In this document: positions 35,451 to 44,287 of the stretch, in pieces | Numbering within the stretch: position 1 is the stretch's first letter | How the letters are laid out: each line of letters begins with the position of its first letter | Source: JAAYOS01 sp050950785 | GTDB lineage: Bacteria > Bacillota > Clostridia > Oscillospirales > JAAYOS01 | DNA length: 64,000 nt | Assembly: GCA_050950785.1 (NCBI GenBank) | Contig: JBMNIG010000021.1 | Location: 1 to 64,000, forward strand | Direction of reading: 5' to 3' | Notes under the pieces: model-generated | The model's database searches: none | Seen by the model: only the letters and a program-made list of their open reading frames with translations | What the model was told of the DNA's origin: nothing | Made by a program: the position numbers and the translations under genes

Positions 35451-36014
35451 ATGAATAAACATACCGATTGCAGAAAAAATGAGATATTTAGCCGGCTTGA
35501 GCTTCACAATATATTCCGTAAATTGTGGGAACAACATATAATGTGGACAAGGTCCTTTATAATCAGTACTGCTGCTGATCTGGGCGATTTGGAGGTTGTT
35601 ACCCGCAGGTTGCTGCGAAATCCCATCGACTTTGGAAGAGTGCTTCAGAAATTTTACTGCCGGGATATTGTAAACAGATTTGTTGAATTGTTCACAGAAC
35701 ACCTCACCATTGCAGCGGAACTGGTAAATGCCGCTAAGGCCGGAAACACCGCTGTAGTAAATAGGCTTAGAGACGAATGGTATAGAAATGCTGAAGACAT
35801 AGCCCGTTTCCTCTCAATGATAAATCCCTTCTGGAACTTCAAAACTTGGGAGTCTATGTTGAATAAACACTTAAAGATAACTGAGCAGGAAGCTGTATTG
35901 CGACTAAGCGGGCAATTTGAAGCTGACGTAGCCCTGTATGACAAGATCGAAGAACAGGCACTTGAAATGGCTGACGTGATGGCAGAAGGCATTTTAAAAC
36001 AGTTTAACCTGTAA
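35451..36014 (+). CDS. Conserved clostridial hypothetical protein (helical)
   Basis: A 187-residue, mainly helical soluble protein (HNIFRKLWEQHIMWTRSFI; DLGDLEVVTRRLLRNPIDFG; AAELVNAAKAGNTAVV). I know similar proteins from Clostridia as hypothetical proteins, sometimes wrongly labelled acetylglutamate kinase; there is no kinase fold here. The ATG at 35451 has AGGAGG; the longer frame from 35397 has none. Single gene followed by a terminator at 36126. Function unknown. Confidence 0.7.
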   Translation: MNKHTDCRKNEIFSRLELHNIFRKLWEQHIMWTRSFIISTAADLGDLEVVTRRLLRNPIDFGRVLQKFYCRDIVNRFVELFTEHLTIAAELVNAAKAGNTAVVNRLRDEWYRNAEDIARFLSMINPFWNFKTWESMLNKHLKITEQEAVLRLSGQFEADVALYDKIEEQALEMADVMAEGILKQFNL

Positions 36015-36125
36015 TTTTATTCTCTTATATCACAAACCCTAAATGGATAATGGTAACGTACAAACTCGAAGCATCTCAATTACAGCATTGACCCAGCATT
36101 AAAGAACAAATAATGCAAATTCTCA

Positions 36126-36150
36126 CCCGACTCATCGTCGGGCTTTTTCT
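36126..36150 (+). terminator. Rho-independent terminator
   Basis: CCCGAC, loop TCATC, GTCGGG, then CTTTTTCTT. Ends the gene at 35451-36014. The remaining part of the 36015-36431 gap holds the promoter of the next gene and no other gene. Confidence 0.85.
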
Positions 36151-36381
36151 TGAGGTTTTGCATTACACGATGTAGCAGCAATACAAGCTCATAAGTTGAT
36201 CAGTTTAGTTCTCTCAATGAAGCGAAGTTTACCCTTCATGTTTTAGTGTATTATATGGTAAACTTAGCCTGAGTATATTTTAGTGCAAACTTTTCCATAC
36301 GGCAAGTATATCAAGTATATTCTACTATATATAACTCTTGAATCACCCTTGTGGTTTCTCTGTGCAGCCATATATCGTATA

Positions 36382-36390
36382 TGATATAAT
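36382..36390 (+). promoter_or_regulatory. Extended -10 element of the ComEC-like gene
   Basis: TGATATAAT, a TG-extended perfect TATAAT; no good -35 was seen 17 bases upstream. About 40 bases before the start codon. Confidence 0.45.
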
Positions 36391-36431
36391 GTGGGAGTAG
36401 TATTTAGGAGCTGCAAGGAGGTCGCGCCATC

Positions 36432-37833
36432 ATGAAAAGGGTTGCAGGAATTACTGCATGGCTTTTGTCTCTGTTCTTTCTGATCATCGGTTTACCTATG
36501 GTCTTTATCGGAAACTCGCAAGGCCTTTTATTTATATCTGCAGGCGTTGTTCTGTTTCCACCGCTGACAATTTTTATTAACAAGAGATTTAAGTTTGCTC
36601 CCAAGTGGTGGATGAAGCTGCTTGCTTTTTTTGCATTAGCAGCTCTGCTAAACCTCATAGTTCCGGTAGGTGCTGCAAATCTAGGTGCACCATCGAATCC
36701 ATCGCCCGAATCGATGCTGGAAGCCTCTCCAGAATCCACGTTAGATGCCTCAGCGGACCCTACGCCTACAATAACTTTGGAGCCCTCCCCCACACTTGAA
36801 CCTTCGTCAGAACCATCAGGTAATTCTCAAAATAGCACCCAATCGGACGATACATATGAAAACCTTGATAAGTCCGACATAGATAATAATACATCTTCTA
36901 GCTCTCAAGCAAACTCGTCAGCCGATTCCCACCACCCGGACACTAAGAGCGATGCACCCAATTTGACCGAAGAAAGCGATAACAATAGTGATAGCGGTAA
37001 CGATAGTGATAAGAATAGCGACAACGACAACAATGACGATTACATAAAACAAACACCGAATGTAGCAGTATCAGGCACTGTTGAAGTGCACTTCATCGAT
37101 GTTGGACAAGCCGACAGCATATTGATCATAAACGACTCACACGCAATGCTTGTTGATGGTGGCAACAATTCCGATGCAAAAGCCGTGGTAAACTACATAA
37201 AGGATCAGGGTCTAGGTAAGCTCGATTACGTTATCGGAACTCATCCTCACGCTGACCACATAGGTGGAATAGACGCTGTTATCGACAGCTTTGATATCGG
37301 CAAGGTCATCATGCCAAAGGTACAAAGCAACACAAAGACATTTGAAGATGTCCTTATCGCAATTTCAAACAAGGGACTGAGAATTACTTCTCCGGTTCCA
37401 GGAACTGAGTACTCACTTGGAGAAGCTAAATTTACGATACTTGCGCCAAACAGCGAAAAATACAACGATACAAATGAATATTCGGTAGTCATAAAGCTGG
37501 AATTTGGAAATACTTCATTCCTACTGACGGGGGACGCCGGCTTCCCGTCTGAAAATGAAATGATATCAAAGGGATATGATCTACAATCAACAGTTCTAAA
37601 AGTTGGGCACCATGGAAGCAGGAATTCAACGTCTATCAGAATTCTTACAAGCTGTTAATCCTCAGTATGCTGTCATTTTAGTCGGAAAAGATAACAGTTA
37701 TGGACATCCCACCAAAGAAGCGCTTTCCAGGCTAGAAAACGCAGGTGTTCAAATATATAGAACTGATGAATCAGGAACTATCGTTGTAACAAGTGATGGG
37801 ATTTCCCTTACATTCGACGTTGAAAAAAATTGA
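36432..37833 (+). pseudogene. ComEC-like metallo-beta-lactamase protein with a frameshift
   Basis: A membrane-anchored metallo-hydrolase of the ComEC/Rec2-type MBL group. The N-terminus has two or three hydrophobic segments (about residues 1-80), then a long Ser/Pro/Asp/Asn-rich linker (about 85-215), then the MBL domain with VHFIDVGQADSILI, the metal site GTHPHADHIGG and VGHHGSRNSTS. Right after this motif (about 37635) the frame shifts by +1; reading continues in the next frame as FLQAVNPQYAVILVGKDNS through GTIVVTSDGISLTF to the stop at 37833. One extra base would explain it. It may be a real mutation or a sequencing error, since a similar shift occurs at about 39640. Paired with a DUF3006 gene as usual. 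Confidence 0.75.
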
Positions 37834-37849
37834 TGACAAGGAGTCGATC

Positions 37850-38062
37850 ATGTTGCTTATTATCGACAGATTTGAAGGACATTTTGCTGTCTGCGAGGAT
37901 GACGACAAAAATATGCATAATATTGAAAGATCAAAACTTCCTCTCAATGCAAAAGAAGGTGATGTGCTGATTGTTGAGGGAAGCAACTATGTGATCGATC
38001 GCCGGGAAACAGAAAAACGAAAACTAAGAATAAAAAAAATGATGGATTCACTTTGGGATTGA
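37850..38062 (+). CDS. DUF3006 family protein
   Basis: A 70-residue protein with the pattern LLIIDRFEGHFAVCEDD, then NIERSKLPLNAKEGDVLIVEG, typical of DUF3006. Such proteins often follow ComEC-like MBL genes, as here (16 bases after that stop). AAGGAG precedes the ATG at 37850; a longer frame from 37793 overlaps the MBL gene and is rejected. Function unknown. Confidence 0.85.
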   Translation: MLLIIDRFEGHFAVCEDDDKNMHNIERSKLPLNAKEGDVLIVEGSNYVIDRRETEKRKLRIKKMMDSLWD

Positions 38063-38129
38063 CTTTAACTAACTACTCATACTGGCGTTTAATGGCTTTT
38101 AAAATTAAATTTAAATTGAAAAATTTTAT

Positions 38130-38160
38130 CAACACTTCTGTCCTCCCATTCGTTATATAG
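38130..38160 (+). promoter_or_regulatory. Possible ECF-type promoter
   Basis: CAACACTTCTGTC about 10 bases before CGTTATATAG, about 27 bases upstream of the sigma gene. The AAC-rich -35 and CGT -10 fit ECF promoters, which are often autoregulated. By eye only. Confidence 0.3.
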
Positions 38161-38186
38161 TCGAAGTCTGAAAAAGGAGAGCCGGT

Positions 38187-38642
38187 ATGATAGAAGTGCT
38201 ATATTCAAAATACTATGATGAGCTGCTAAAATATTGTACCTCGCTCTCTCACAATTTCGCAATTGCTGAAGATGTTGTACAGGAGAGTTTTTTGCGCGCG
38301 CTGTCGAACTCAGACGTACTCAATGAGCTAAACGAATCACAGTGTAGAGCCTGGCTATACCGCACAGCCAAAAACATCTTTATCGACCAAGTCCGTCGCC
38401 TTGCAAAACAGCCGCAGCCGCAAGATGATCCCTTCCGTGAGGACGATTATTCTGAGTTGGCAGTTGAAATGATATGCTGTCATCTGCCAGAAGCCGAGCG
38501 GTCACTATTTTTGTTGAGATACATTGAAGGTTACAATTCGACGGAACTAGGTGAAATGTTTGATCTACCGCCATCTACAGTAAGGGCGAAATTGGCTTCA
38601 GCAAGATCCAGACTGAGAAAAATTCTCAAAATTAATGAATAG
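38187..38642 (+). CDS. RNA polymerase ECF sigma factor
   Basis: A 151-residue sigma-70 family factor with region 2 (YYDELLKYCTSLSHNFAIAEDVVQE; FIDQVRRLAKQ) and region 4 (LPEAERSLFLLRYIEGYNS; LPPSTVRAKLASARSRLR). No anti-sigma gene with a membrane segment follows; the next gene encodes a large soluble hypothetical protein that may be its target or regulator. GGAGAG precedes the ATG. Confidence 0.92.
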   Translation: MIEVLYSKYYDELLKYCTSLSHNFAIAEDVVQESFLRALSNSDVLNELNESQCRAWLYRTAKNIFIDQVRRLAKQPQPQDDPFREDDYSELAVEMICCHLPEAERSLFLLRYIEGYNSTELGEMFDLPPSTVRAKLASARSRLRKILKINE

Positions 38643-38652
38643 GAGGATCACT

Positions 38653-39868
38653 ATGTCCAAGAACCTTGTTGTCAACGCCGCCACTTGTGATGCCAGAAAA
38701 GTTAGCGAGGAAACCCTTTCAAGCTATGAGAACATTAAAGTAAATGCTGCTACTTTGCTTACAACTCCCGATTCCCGTACACTTCTCCACAAATTCAACG
38801 TTGCGATGAACTGTGCCAAAGTAGTTGAAGTGCCCGAAAATGCGGACATCGTCTTTCATAACGGCAAGTACACACTCTCCGCTAAAAACAAAGGTGAAAA
38901 ACCGGCCATTCTTACCGTCAATGGCATCCTTACTATTGAACCGGGATCAGAAGAGGCTATTAAGCGATTTGTCTCGATCATAGTAAACGGTAAAGTTCTT
39001 TATCCTGAAAGCATGTCTCCATACTTAGGTAATATGAATGTCAACGGCACCACGGAAGTCTATCCAGACGACGCAATTATGCTGAAGCAGACATTCATTG
39101 TTGACAAAACGTTCGTACTACGGAGCAAAAGCTCAAAATATTATGCTAGAAAATGCGTGGTACTGATCGATCCGTCACTTGATGTTGGAGAGCTTGTTAA
39201 CAAGGGCGTTTTGTTCTTGACTGAAACCGCAATTGTAGCTCAATCCCTGCTGTCAGCATCTATTCCTCTGTTTGAAGAAAATACCGAAATCATTACTGTG
39301 CCCGACGGCTGCGCATTTGTAAGCAATAACGCAACTCTTGACAAAGTACTCCTACGTAAACACGGTACAAAACTTTTTATCAATGGCAATCTTAAGATCG
39401 ATCCTTCAGCAGGTGAACTCCTTGAGAAGATCGAATACCTGCGTGTAAAGGGAACAGTGTCGCTGCCAAAAACTCTGGAAGACCTGTTTTTCAGCAAGGA
39501 CTTCGAATATGATGATCTCAAACTTGTGCGTGGAAAATGTATTGATGACAAAGTCTTTATAAAAGTAGACAATAAAATGCTCGAACAAAACACTGATGGT
39601 GTTTCAGTCATCGACTGTGTAAACGTAACGATAGCGGGACGATGCTTCGCCGGATATGATACTTGAGAGGCTTGAATTGAACGACTGTGTCAATGTTGTA
39701 TGCACACCTGAGCAGCGTAGTGCGGTGGAACAGGTTGCAAGTGATGTCGTCAATATCAGTGACTCCGGCAAGGGCGGACTTGGAGATATTCTAAAAGGAC
39801 TTATGCCTAATGCAAACAAAGATTCCGATGACACCATGGTCATCAACTCTGCATACTATGTGTTATAG
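38653..39868 (+). pseudogene. Hypothetical protein coupled to the sigma factor, frameshifted near the end
   Basis: Starts ten bases after the sigma stop with AGGAGG. It is not recognised as a known domain; it is a repetitive beta-rich protein with several similar segments of the type TLDKVLLRKHGTKLFINGNLK and ILTVNGILTIEPGSEEAIKRF, suggesting a solenoid. The first frame ends at 39666, but the sequence after about 39640 continues in the +1 frame (MILERLELNDCVNVVC to INSAYYVL, stop 39868), mirroring the earlier CVNVTIAG segment. The full protein would be about 405 residues. Function unknown; probably sigma-dependent. Confidence 0.6.
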
Positions 39869-39917
39869 TTCAGTGCAGTGAAATTCAAGCAAGTACCACG
39901 GCTCTGACTAATAAGTT

Positions 39918-39955
39918 CGGCAGGTGGCAATAGCTGCTTGCCGATCATTTTATTT
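39918..39955 (+). terminator. Rho-independent terminator after the sigma operon
   Basis: CGGCAGGTGGC pairs (with G-U pairs) with GCTGCTTGCCG, followed by ATCATTTTATTTTT. Confidence 0.7.
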
Positions 39956-39997
39956 TTAAATCATATCGAATGTCACAAAATCTAATAACGGCACTAT

Positions 39998-40060
39998 CAA
40001 CTCATGGGAAAGGAGCCTTCCGAAGCTTCTGCCGGGCAGACGTGGGAGTTGTATCTTAGG
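39998..40060 (+). ncRNA. Candidate structured RNA in the 39.9-40.5 kb gap
   Basis: An outer stem CAACTC (39998-40003) with GAGTTG (40046-40051) encloses two hairpins, GGAAAGG/CCTTCC and TCTGC-CGG-GCAGA (40029-40041). A T-rich run (TTATTTTTTATG) follows at about 40066-40075. It could be a small RNA or riboswitch-like element, with no matching known family recognised. No coding frame is apparent. Confidence 0.3.
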
Positions 40061-40292
40061 ACGGTTATTTTTTATGAAGTCCTTACTCCATTGCAGATAG
40101 GCAAAGTAATGGAAAATTCATGTCTTGTCTGGGACATGTCAAATCTGGCATGATGTTACACGTGGAAGATAAATTTGAAAAATGCAACAACGTACTCTGC
40201 TTTAGTGTAAATTTTTAACTAATTAACAGGAAATAGAGTGCTTTATTGGGTAATTTGACCCACCGGTTTCTACATCCATCACAAAACGAAAA

Positions 40293-40330
40293 ATCGGCAT
40301 AGCCGGTAACACATGCCAAACTATGCCGAT
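40293..40330 (-). terminator. Terminator of the permease/DUF624 operon
   Basis: Arms ATCGGCATAG (40293-40302) and CTATGCCGAT (40321-40330). On the minus strand the stem is followed by TTTTTCGTTTT. Confidence 0.85.
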
Positions 40331-40360
40331 ATATTTCCGGAATTAAAAACCCCTAAGACT

Positions 40361-40388
40361 AACCGCTATAAAGGCGGTTTTTCTTTAT
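40361..40388 (+). terminator. Rightward terminator in the gap
   Basis: AACCGC, loop TATAAAG, GCGGTT then TTTTCTTTATT. There is no annotated rightward gene close by, so it may close a small transcript covering 39998-40360. Confidence 0.6.
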
Positions 40389-40471
40389 TCTTTATAAACA
40401 TTGTTACAAATAAAAGCTTATGATGCTCTCGCAGCATATTTCTAAGCAAATTCCATTGAACACAAGTTTGA

Positions 40472-41068
40472 TTACAACTGCATATACTTTGAAAATACTT
40501 TCTCAAGTCTCTTACACCAAAATGCCATTATAAGCGCTGGCATAATGATCAGTAGAACATTGAGTAGCCAAACCGAGATCGCCCCAGCAGCAATAAGAAG
40601 TAAAATAAAGACTGTGTTGAAAAGATGCCTGATGCCTAAGAGTATAGAGTTTCTTACAATCTGTCGAAGAGAATTATTAAATCTGGCAATGTGGGGCATC
40701 CCGTATAAAAAGATTATTGTGAGCAAGAGTGCAATAAGATATTGAACATACTGCAGTGCAATACTCCAGGCTGCATCACTTATCGCACGCATTATTCTAA
40801 TATCCTGCCAAATCAAGATACCTGCAACTGCAAGGCACACCCAGAGAATAGTAGACTGTTTGAAATTCTTGCGAAATCCTTTCCAGAATGTGCTAAACAG
40901 ATACCCTTTCTCTTCGAGTAAAACATTTTTTGTGGCGTAGTACAGCGCACTTGTTGACGCACCAATTGTAAGTATAGGCAAAGAAAACAATATCCAGAGC
41001 AGGCTTAGCTGAACGTAGTTTAATATACCACGTAACAAAGCCATCACCGGACTATCATATTGAAACAT
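40472..41068 (-). CDS. DUF624 (YesL-like) membrane protein
   Basis: A 198-residue protein with about five hydrophobic segments (LSLLWILFSLPILTIGAST, a hallmark of DUF624). In Bacillus and Clostridia, YesL proteins lie in rhamnogalacturonan or other oligosaccharide uptake operons. Here it follows the two permease genes. Role in transport is not defined; possibly a permease accessory. Confidence 0.85.
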   Translation of the reverse strand: MFQYDSPVMALLRGILNYVQLSLLWILFSLPILTIGASTSALYYATKNVLLEEKGYLFSTFWKGFRKNFKQSTILWVCLAVAGILIWQDIRIMRAISDAAWSIALQYVQYLIALLLTIIFLYGMPHIARFNNSLRQIVRNSILLGIRHLFNTVFILLLIAAGAISVWLLNVLLIIMPALIMAFWCKRLEKVFSKYMQL

Positions 41069-41160
41069 AACTATCCCCTGCCCTTTTGATTTCTTTGCCT
41101 ATCAGACTTTCGAATAAGTCGAATTAAGATTGAACAATAACTATTAGTTTCTAAGGAGTA

Positions 41161-42060
41161 TTATTCTTTAACTCCACCCAGGGAAATCCCCTTGATAAAG
41201 TACTTCTGGAAAAACGGATACAGAATAATTATCGGTACTGTACCAACAACGGCTATCGCCATTCTGATTGACACACTTGGCAGTTTCATACCTACTGTAG
41301 CTGAGTTTCCCATCGTCATGAGTGCTTGTGCATTCATCAGTATACTGTTCAGCATAACCTGAAGACTATACAACTTGCTGTCAGTTATGTAGTAAAGACC
41401 GTTTACCCAGTCGTTCCAGTATCCCAATCCAATCATAAGTCCAACAGTTGCCAGAATGGGTTGAGAAAGAGGCAAAATGATGCGGAAATAGATCTTCATC
41501 TCACTGGCTCCGTCTATCTTTGCTGCTTCAATGAGTGCAGGGTGTATATTTTGGGTAAAGTAGTTTTTCATGATAATAATTATAAAGCCATTCATGACGA
41601 GGTTTGGAAAAACCAAGGCCCATATTGTATTCTTGATGCCGAAAAGATTGTTCCACATCATATATGCTGGCACTAGACCGCCATTGAAAAGCATTGTGAA
41701 AATCACGTAGAAGGTCATAATTTTCGCGCGCCTATAATCCCTTCTCGACAGCGCGTACGCAAGCATCGGAGCAGTAAGAAGACTCAGTCCTGTTCCAAAT
41801 ACAGTAATGAAAACTGAAATACCTATTGCTCTGAGAATATTCTCACCATTTGTTACAAACAAATACTCGTATGCGTACAAGCTCCACTTCGCCGGCCAAA
41901 ATTTGTATCCGGTTATTGTCAGTATAGACTCATCTGTAAACGATCCGGAAATCAGCAGAATAAAGGGAAGAATTGCACACAGTGAAAAGATAATCAAAAC
42001 TATATGTACAACAACCTGCTCTATTTTGTCGGCTTTTGTCATAAGGCCTCTTTCATCCAT
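41161..42060 (-). CDS. Carbohydrate ABC transporter permease (LplC/YesQ-type)
   Basis: A 299-residue inner-membrane permease with six membrane segments and the ATPase-contact EAA loop HPALIEAAKIDGASEMKIYFR; the C-terminus QKYFIKGISLGGVKE is characteristic. GGAGGAGG precedes the start. Works with the LplB-like partner upstream. No ATPase or binding protein is encoded next to it; a shared MsmK-type ATPase is normal for this family. Confidence 0.93.
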   Translation of the reverse strand: MDERGLMTKADKIEQVVVHIVLIIFSLCAILPFILLISGSFTDESILTITGYKFWPAKWSLYAYEYLFVTNGENILRAIGISVFITVFGTGLSLLTAPMLAYALSRRDYRRAKIMTFYVIFTMLFNGGLVPAYMMWNNLFGIKNTIWALVFPNLVMNGFIIIIMKNYFTQNIHPALIEAAKIDGASEMKIYFRIILPLSQPILATVGLMIGLGYWNDWVNGLYYITDSKLYSLQVMLNSILMNAQALMTMGNSATVGMKLPSVSIRMAIAVVGTVPIIILYPFFQKYFIKGISLGGVKE

Positions 42061-42077
42061 AATATGCTTCCTCCTCC

Positions 42078-43241
42078 CTAAAACATCGCATTGTCCGGAT
42101 CAAGCTTACGAACGATCCAATTGACGCCCAATACCATAACGAGTCCCACTATCGATTGATAGAATCCTGCAGCCGAAGCCATACCCACACGATTAAGCTG
42201 TGTCAGCATTCGATAAACATATGTATCAATTGTCTGCGTCACTTCGAAAAGCATTCCCGAGTTCATCGGCACCTGATAGAAAAGGCCGAAGTCTGAGTAG
42301 AATATACGTCCAACCTGCATGATCAAAAGAGTAATGATCGTTGACTTCAACATTGGCAGTGTGACGTGGAAGAGCTGCTGAATTTTATTTGCTCCATCAA
42401 GTGATGACGCCTCATAAAGGTTTTTGTCAATGCTGATTATCGATGACATATAGATTATAGAGCTATAACCAAGTCCCTTCCAAGTATTGATAGCAACAAG
42501 GAAGTAAGGCCAAAATTTCTTATTAGTATAAAAGTTGACAACCTTGTCGCCAAAGAATGTTTTGGTAATGAATCCTGCTTCATTACTTAGAAATGCAAGT
42601 CCAATGTACGCAACTATTACATACGAAATCAATTGCGGCAACAGAATCGACGTCTGGTAAACCTTCAAAAATCTTCTTGATAAAATCGTTGCAAGGCAAA
42701 TACCTACTGCAATTCCTATAATATTTCCGATAATTATAAACGCGCCATTGTAAAGGATCGTATTCTTTGTTATCAGCCATGCATCAACAGATCTAAATAA
42801 GAATTTGAAGTTGTCAAATCCGCACCATGGGCTTCTCAGAATACCGACTCTGTAGTCGATATTTTTAAAGGCTATGAACAATCCGGCCATTGGAAAATAG
42901 TTATTTATCAACAGATAAAGTGCTCCAGGCAATATCATAAAGTCGAGTGCATTAAGTGTCTTGTTGCGGTAGAGGATATGCGCGCCACGAACTATTATCA
43001 ATAGGCCTAGCAATGCTATTGCTGTTATTCCAAATGCGGGCTCTACTTTTTTTGCACCCTGCATAATATTTGACATCTGCGTTCCCGATAGTACGGCAAA
43101 TCCCATTTGGAAAACACCGACAAACAGTAGGATTATCCCTCCGGCTTTGCTCTTCATTTTCTTGAAAGCTACGGCAAAGCAGATTGTAAGAAAGTTTATG
43201 AACAGAGGAATAAACAACATGGGAACTGGGGCAATACTCAC
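42078..43241 (-). CDS. Carbohydrate ABC transporter permease (LplB/YesP-type) with N-terminal extension
   Basis: The second permease subunit. Residues about 1-90 add three extra hydrophobic segments (FINFLTICFAVAFKKMKSK onward) to the usual LplB-type permease, where the EAA loop is NLYEASSLDGANKIQQLFH. A GTG start at 43241 is proposed (VSIAPVPML); the extra segment may be a family variant. The gene begins 18 bases before the LplC-type gene and the two form a complete channel. The likely binding protein is the orphan at 7606 or one outside the window. Confidence 0.88.
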   Translation of the reverse strand: MSIAPVPMLFIPLFINFLTICFAVAFKKMKSKAGGIILLFVGVFQMGFAVLSGTQMSNIMQGAKKVEPAFGITAIALLGLLIIVRGAHILYRNKTLNALDFMILPGALYLLINNYFPMAGLFIAFKNIDYRVGILRSPWCGFDNFKFLFRSVDAWLITKNTILYNGAFIIIGNIIGIAVGICLATILSRRFLKVYQTSILLPQLISYVIVAYIGLAFLSNEAGFITKTFFGDKVVNFYTNKKFWPYFLVAINTWKGLGYSSIIYMSSIISIDKNLYEASSLDGANKIQQLFHVTLPMLKSTIITLLIMQVGRIFYSDFGLFYQVPMNSGMLFEVTQTIDTYVYRMLTQLNRVGMASAAGFYQSIVGLVMVLGVNWIVRKLDPDNAMF

Positions 43242-43435
43242 AGAGCCTTTGTGTACAATTCCATTTTAAAATCATCGCTTATGGTGCTTAAAATCGATTA
43301 ATAAATGTTCCCTATGGATGTTATATAAAGCACAAATTGAGCGTTGGTGTTTTGTTGTCTTTGCCAGTTGAATGTTACTTAAAAATCTTGTAAAATATAC
43401 ATGGAATATACCGACGAAAGGTTTGAAAGCTGTTT

Positions 43436-44008
43436 ATGATCGGTCATGCCGAGTTGATCGGGTTATTAGAAAACTCCCCGGTAATAGCGGCAATAAAAAA
43501 CGATCAGGGACTGACACAATGCCTGTCGTGTAACTGCAAAGTTGTGTTTGTGCTTTATGGAAATGTGAACTCCATTGCAGACATAGTTTATCGACTAAAG
43601 GAATCAGGTAAGGTAGTCTTTGTTCACATTGATTTGCTTGACGGATTGTCCGCACGAGAGGCCGCGGTCGATTTTTTAGTTCAAAATACCCGCATCGACG
43701 GTATCATCTCCACTAAACCATCCTTGATCAAATATGCAAGGTCCCTTGATTATCTGGCAATACAGCGATTCTTCGTTCTCGATTCTCTGGCTCTTGAAAA
43801 CATTCGAAAAGCTGACTTAAACGACAGCGCCGATCTAATTGAAATCCTACCGGGACTTATGCCAAAAATAATCAGCAAACTCAGTGTCGAACTGAGCAAG
43901 CCAATAATAGCCGGTGGCTTGATAAGCGACAAGGAAGATATTATTACTGCTCTTGCCGCAGGCGCAATCGCTATTTCATCTACAAATCAAGATGTATGGT
44001 TTATGTAA
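43436..44008 (+). CDS. glpP: GlpP glycerol-3-phosphate-responsive antiterminator
   Basis: An RNA-binding antiterminator (190 residues) that senses glycerol-3-phosphate and prevents leader termination in glp mRNAs. Matching motifs: ENSPVIAAIKNDQGL, VVFVHIDLLDGLSAREAAVD, GIISTKPSLIKYAR and PIIAGGLISDKEDIITAL. Lies directly upstream of the glpA-like genes it would control. Confidence 0.92.
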   Translation: MIGHAELIGLLENSPVIAAIKNDQGLTQCLSCNCKVVFVLYGNVNSIADIVYRLKESGKVVFVHIDLLDGLSAREAAVDFLVQNTRIDGIISTKPSLIKYARSLDYLAIQRFFVLDSLALENIRKADLNDSADLIEILPGLMPKIISKLSVELSKPIIAGGLISDKEDIITALAAGAIAISSTNQDVWFM

Positions 44009-44124
44009 GCCTCTGAGCTTCTTGTTCTTTCTGTTTTGCACTAATTGTAGTTGATTTTCAGTTAATTCTGGTCAATACTTAATATTTGATTGATTTTATA
44101 TTGCATGTCTACCTTTAGAGTTTT

Positions 44125-44175
44125 AGAGCAAAGGGTAAGCAGCGTATGCTGTTTCCTTATGCTCTTTTTCTTTTG
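44125..44175 (+). terminator. Leader terminator upstream of glpA (GlpP target?)
   Basis: AGAGCAAAGGGTAAGCAGC pairs with GCTGTTTCCTTATGCTCT; the run TTTTTCTTTT follows. It lies after glpP (117 bases) and 113 bases before glpA. It can end the glpP transcript or act as the conditional terminator that GlpP overrides. Its exact role is inference. Confidence 0.65.
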
Positions 44176-44287
44176 CTCAACATTGCATAACGACACTGTA
44201 ACGACACAATATTGTGCCCCCAGACCAGATGGCGGTGAAACTGAAACTTTATAAACTTGAGCTTTATATATTTGGAGGACTGAGATA

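Noticed and set aside
35397..36014. Acetylglutamate kinase
   Set aside because: Relatives sometimes carry this label, but there is no kinase fold or ATP site.
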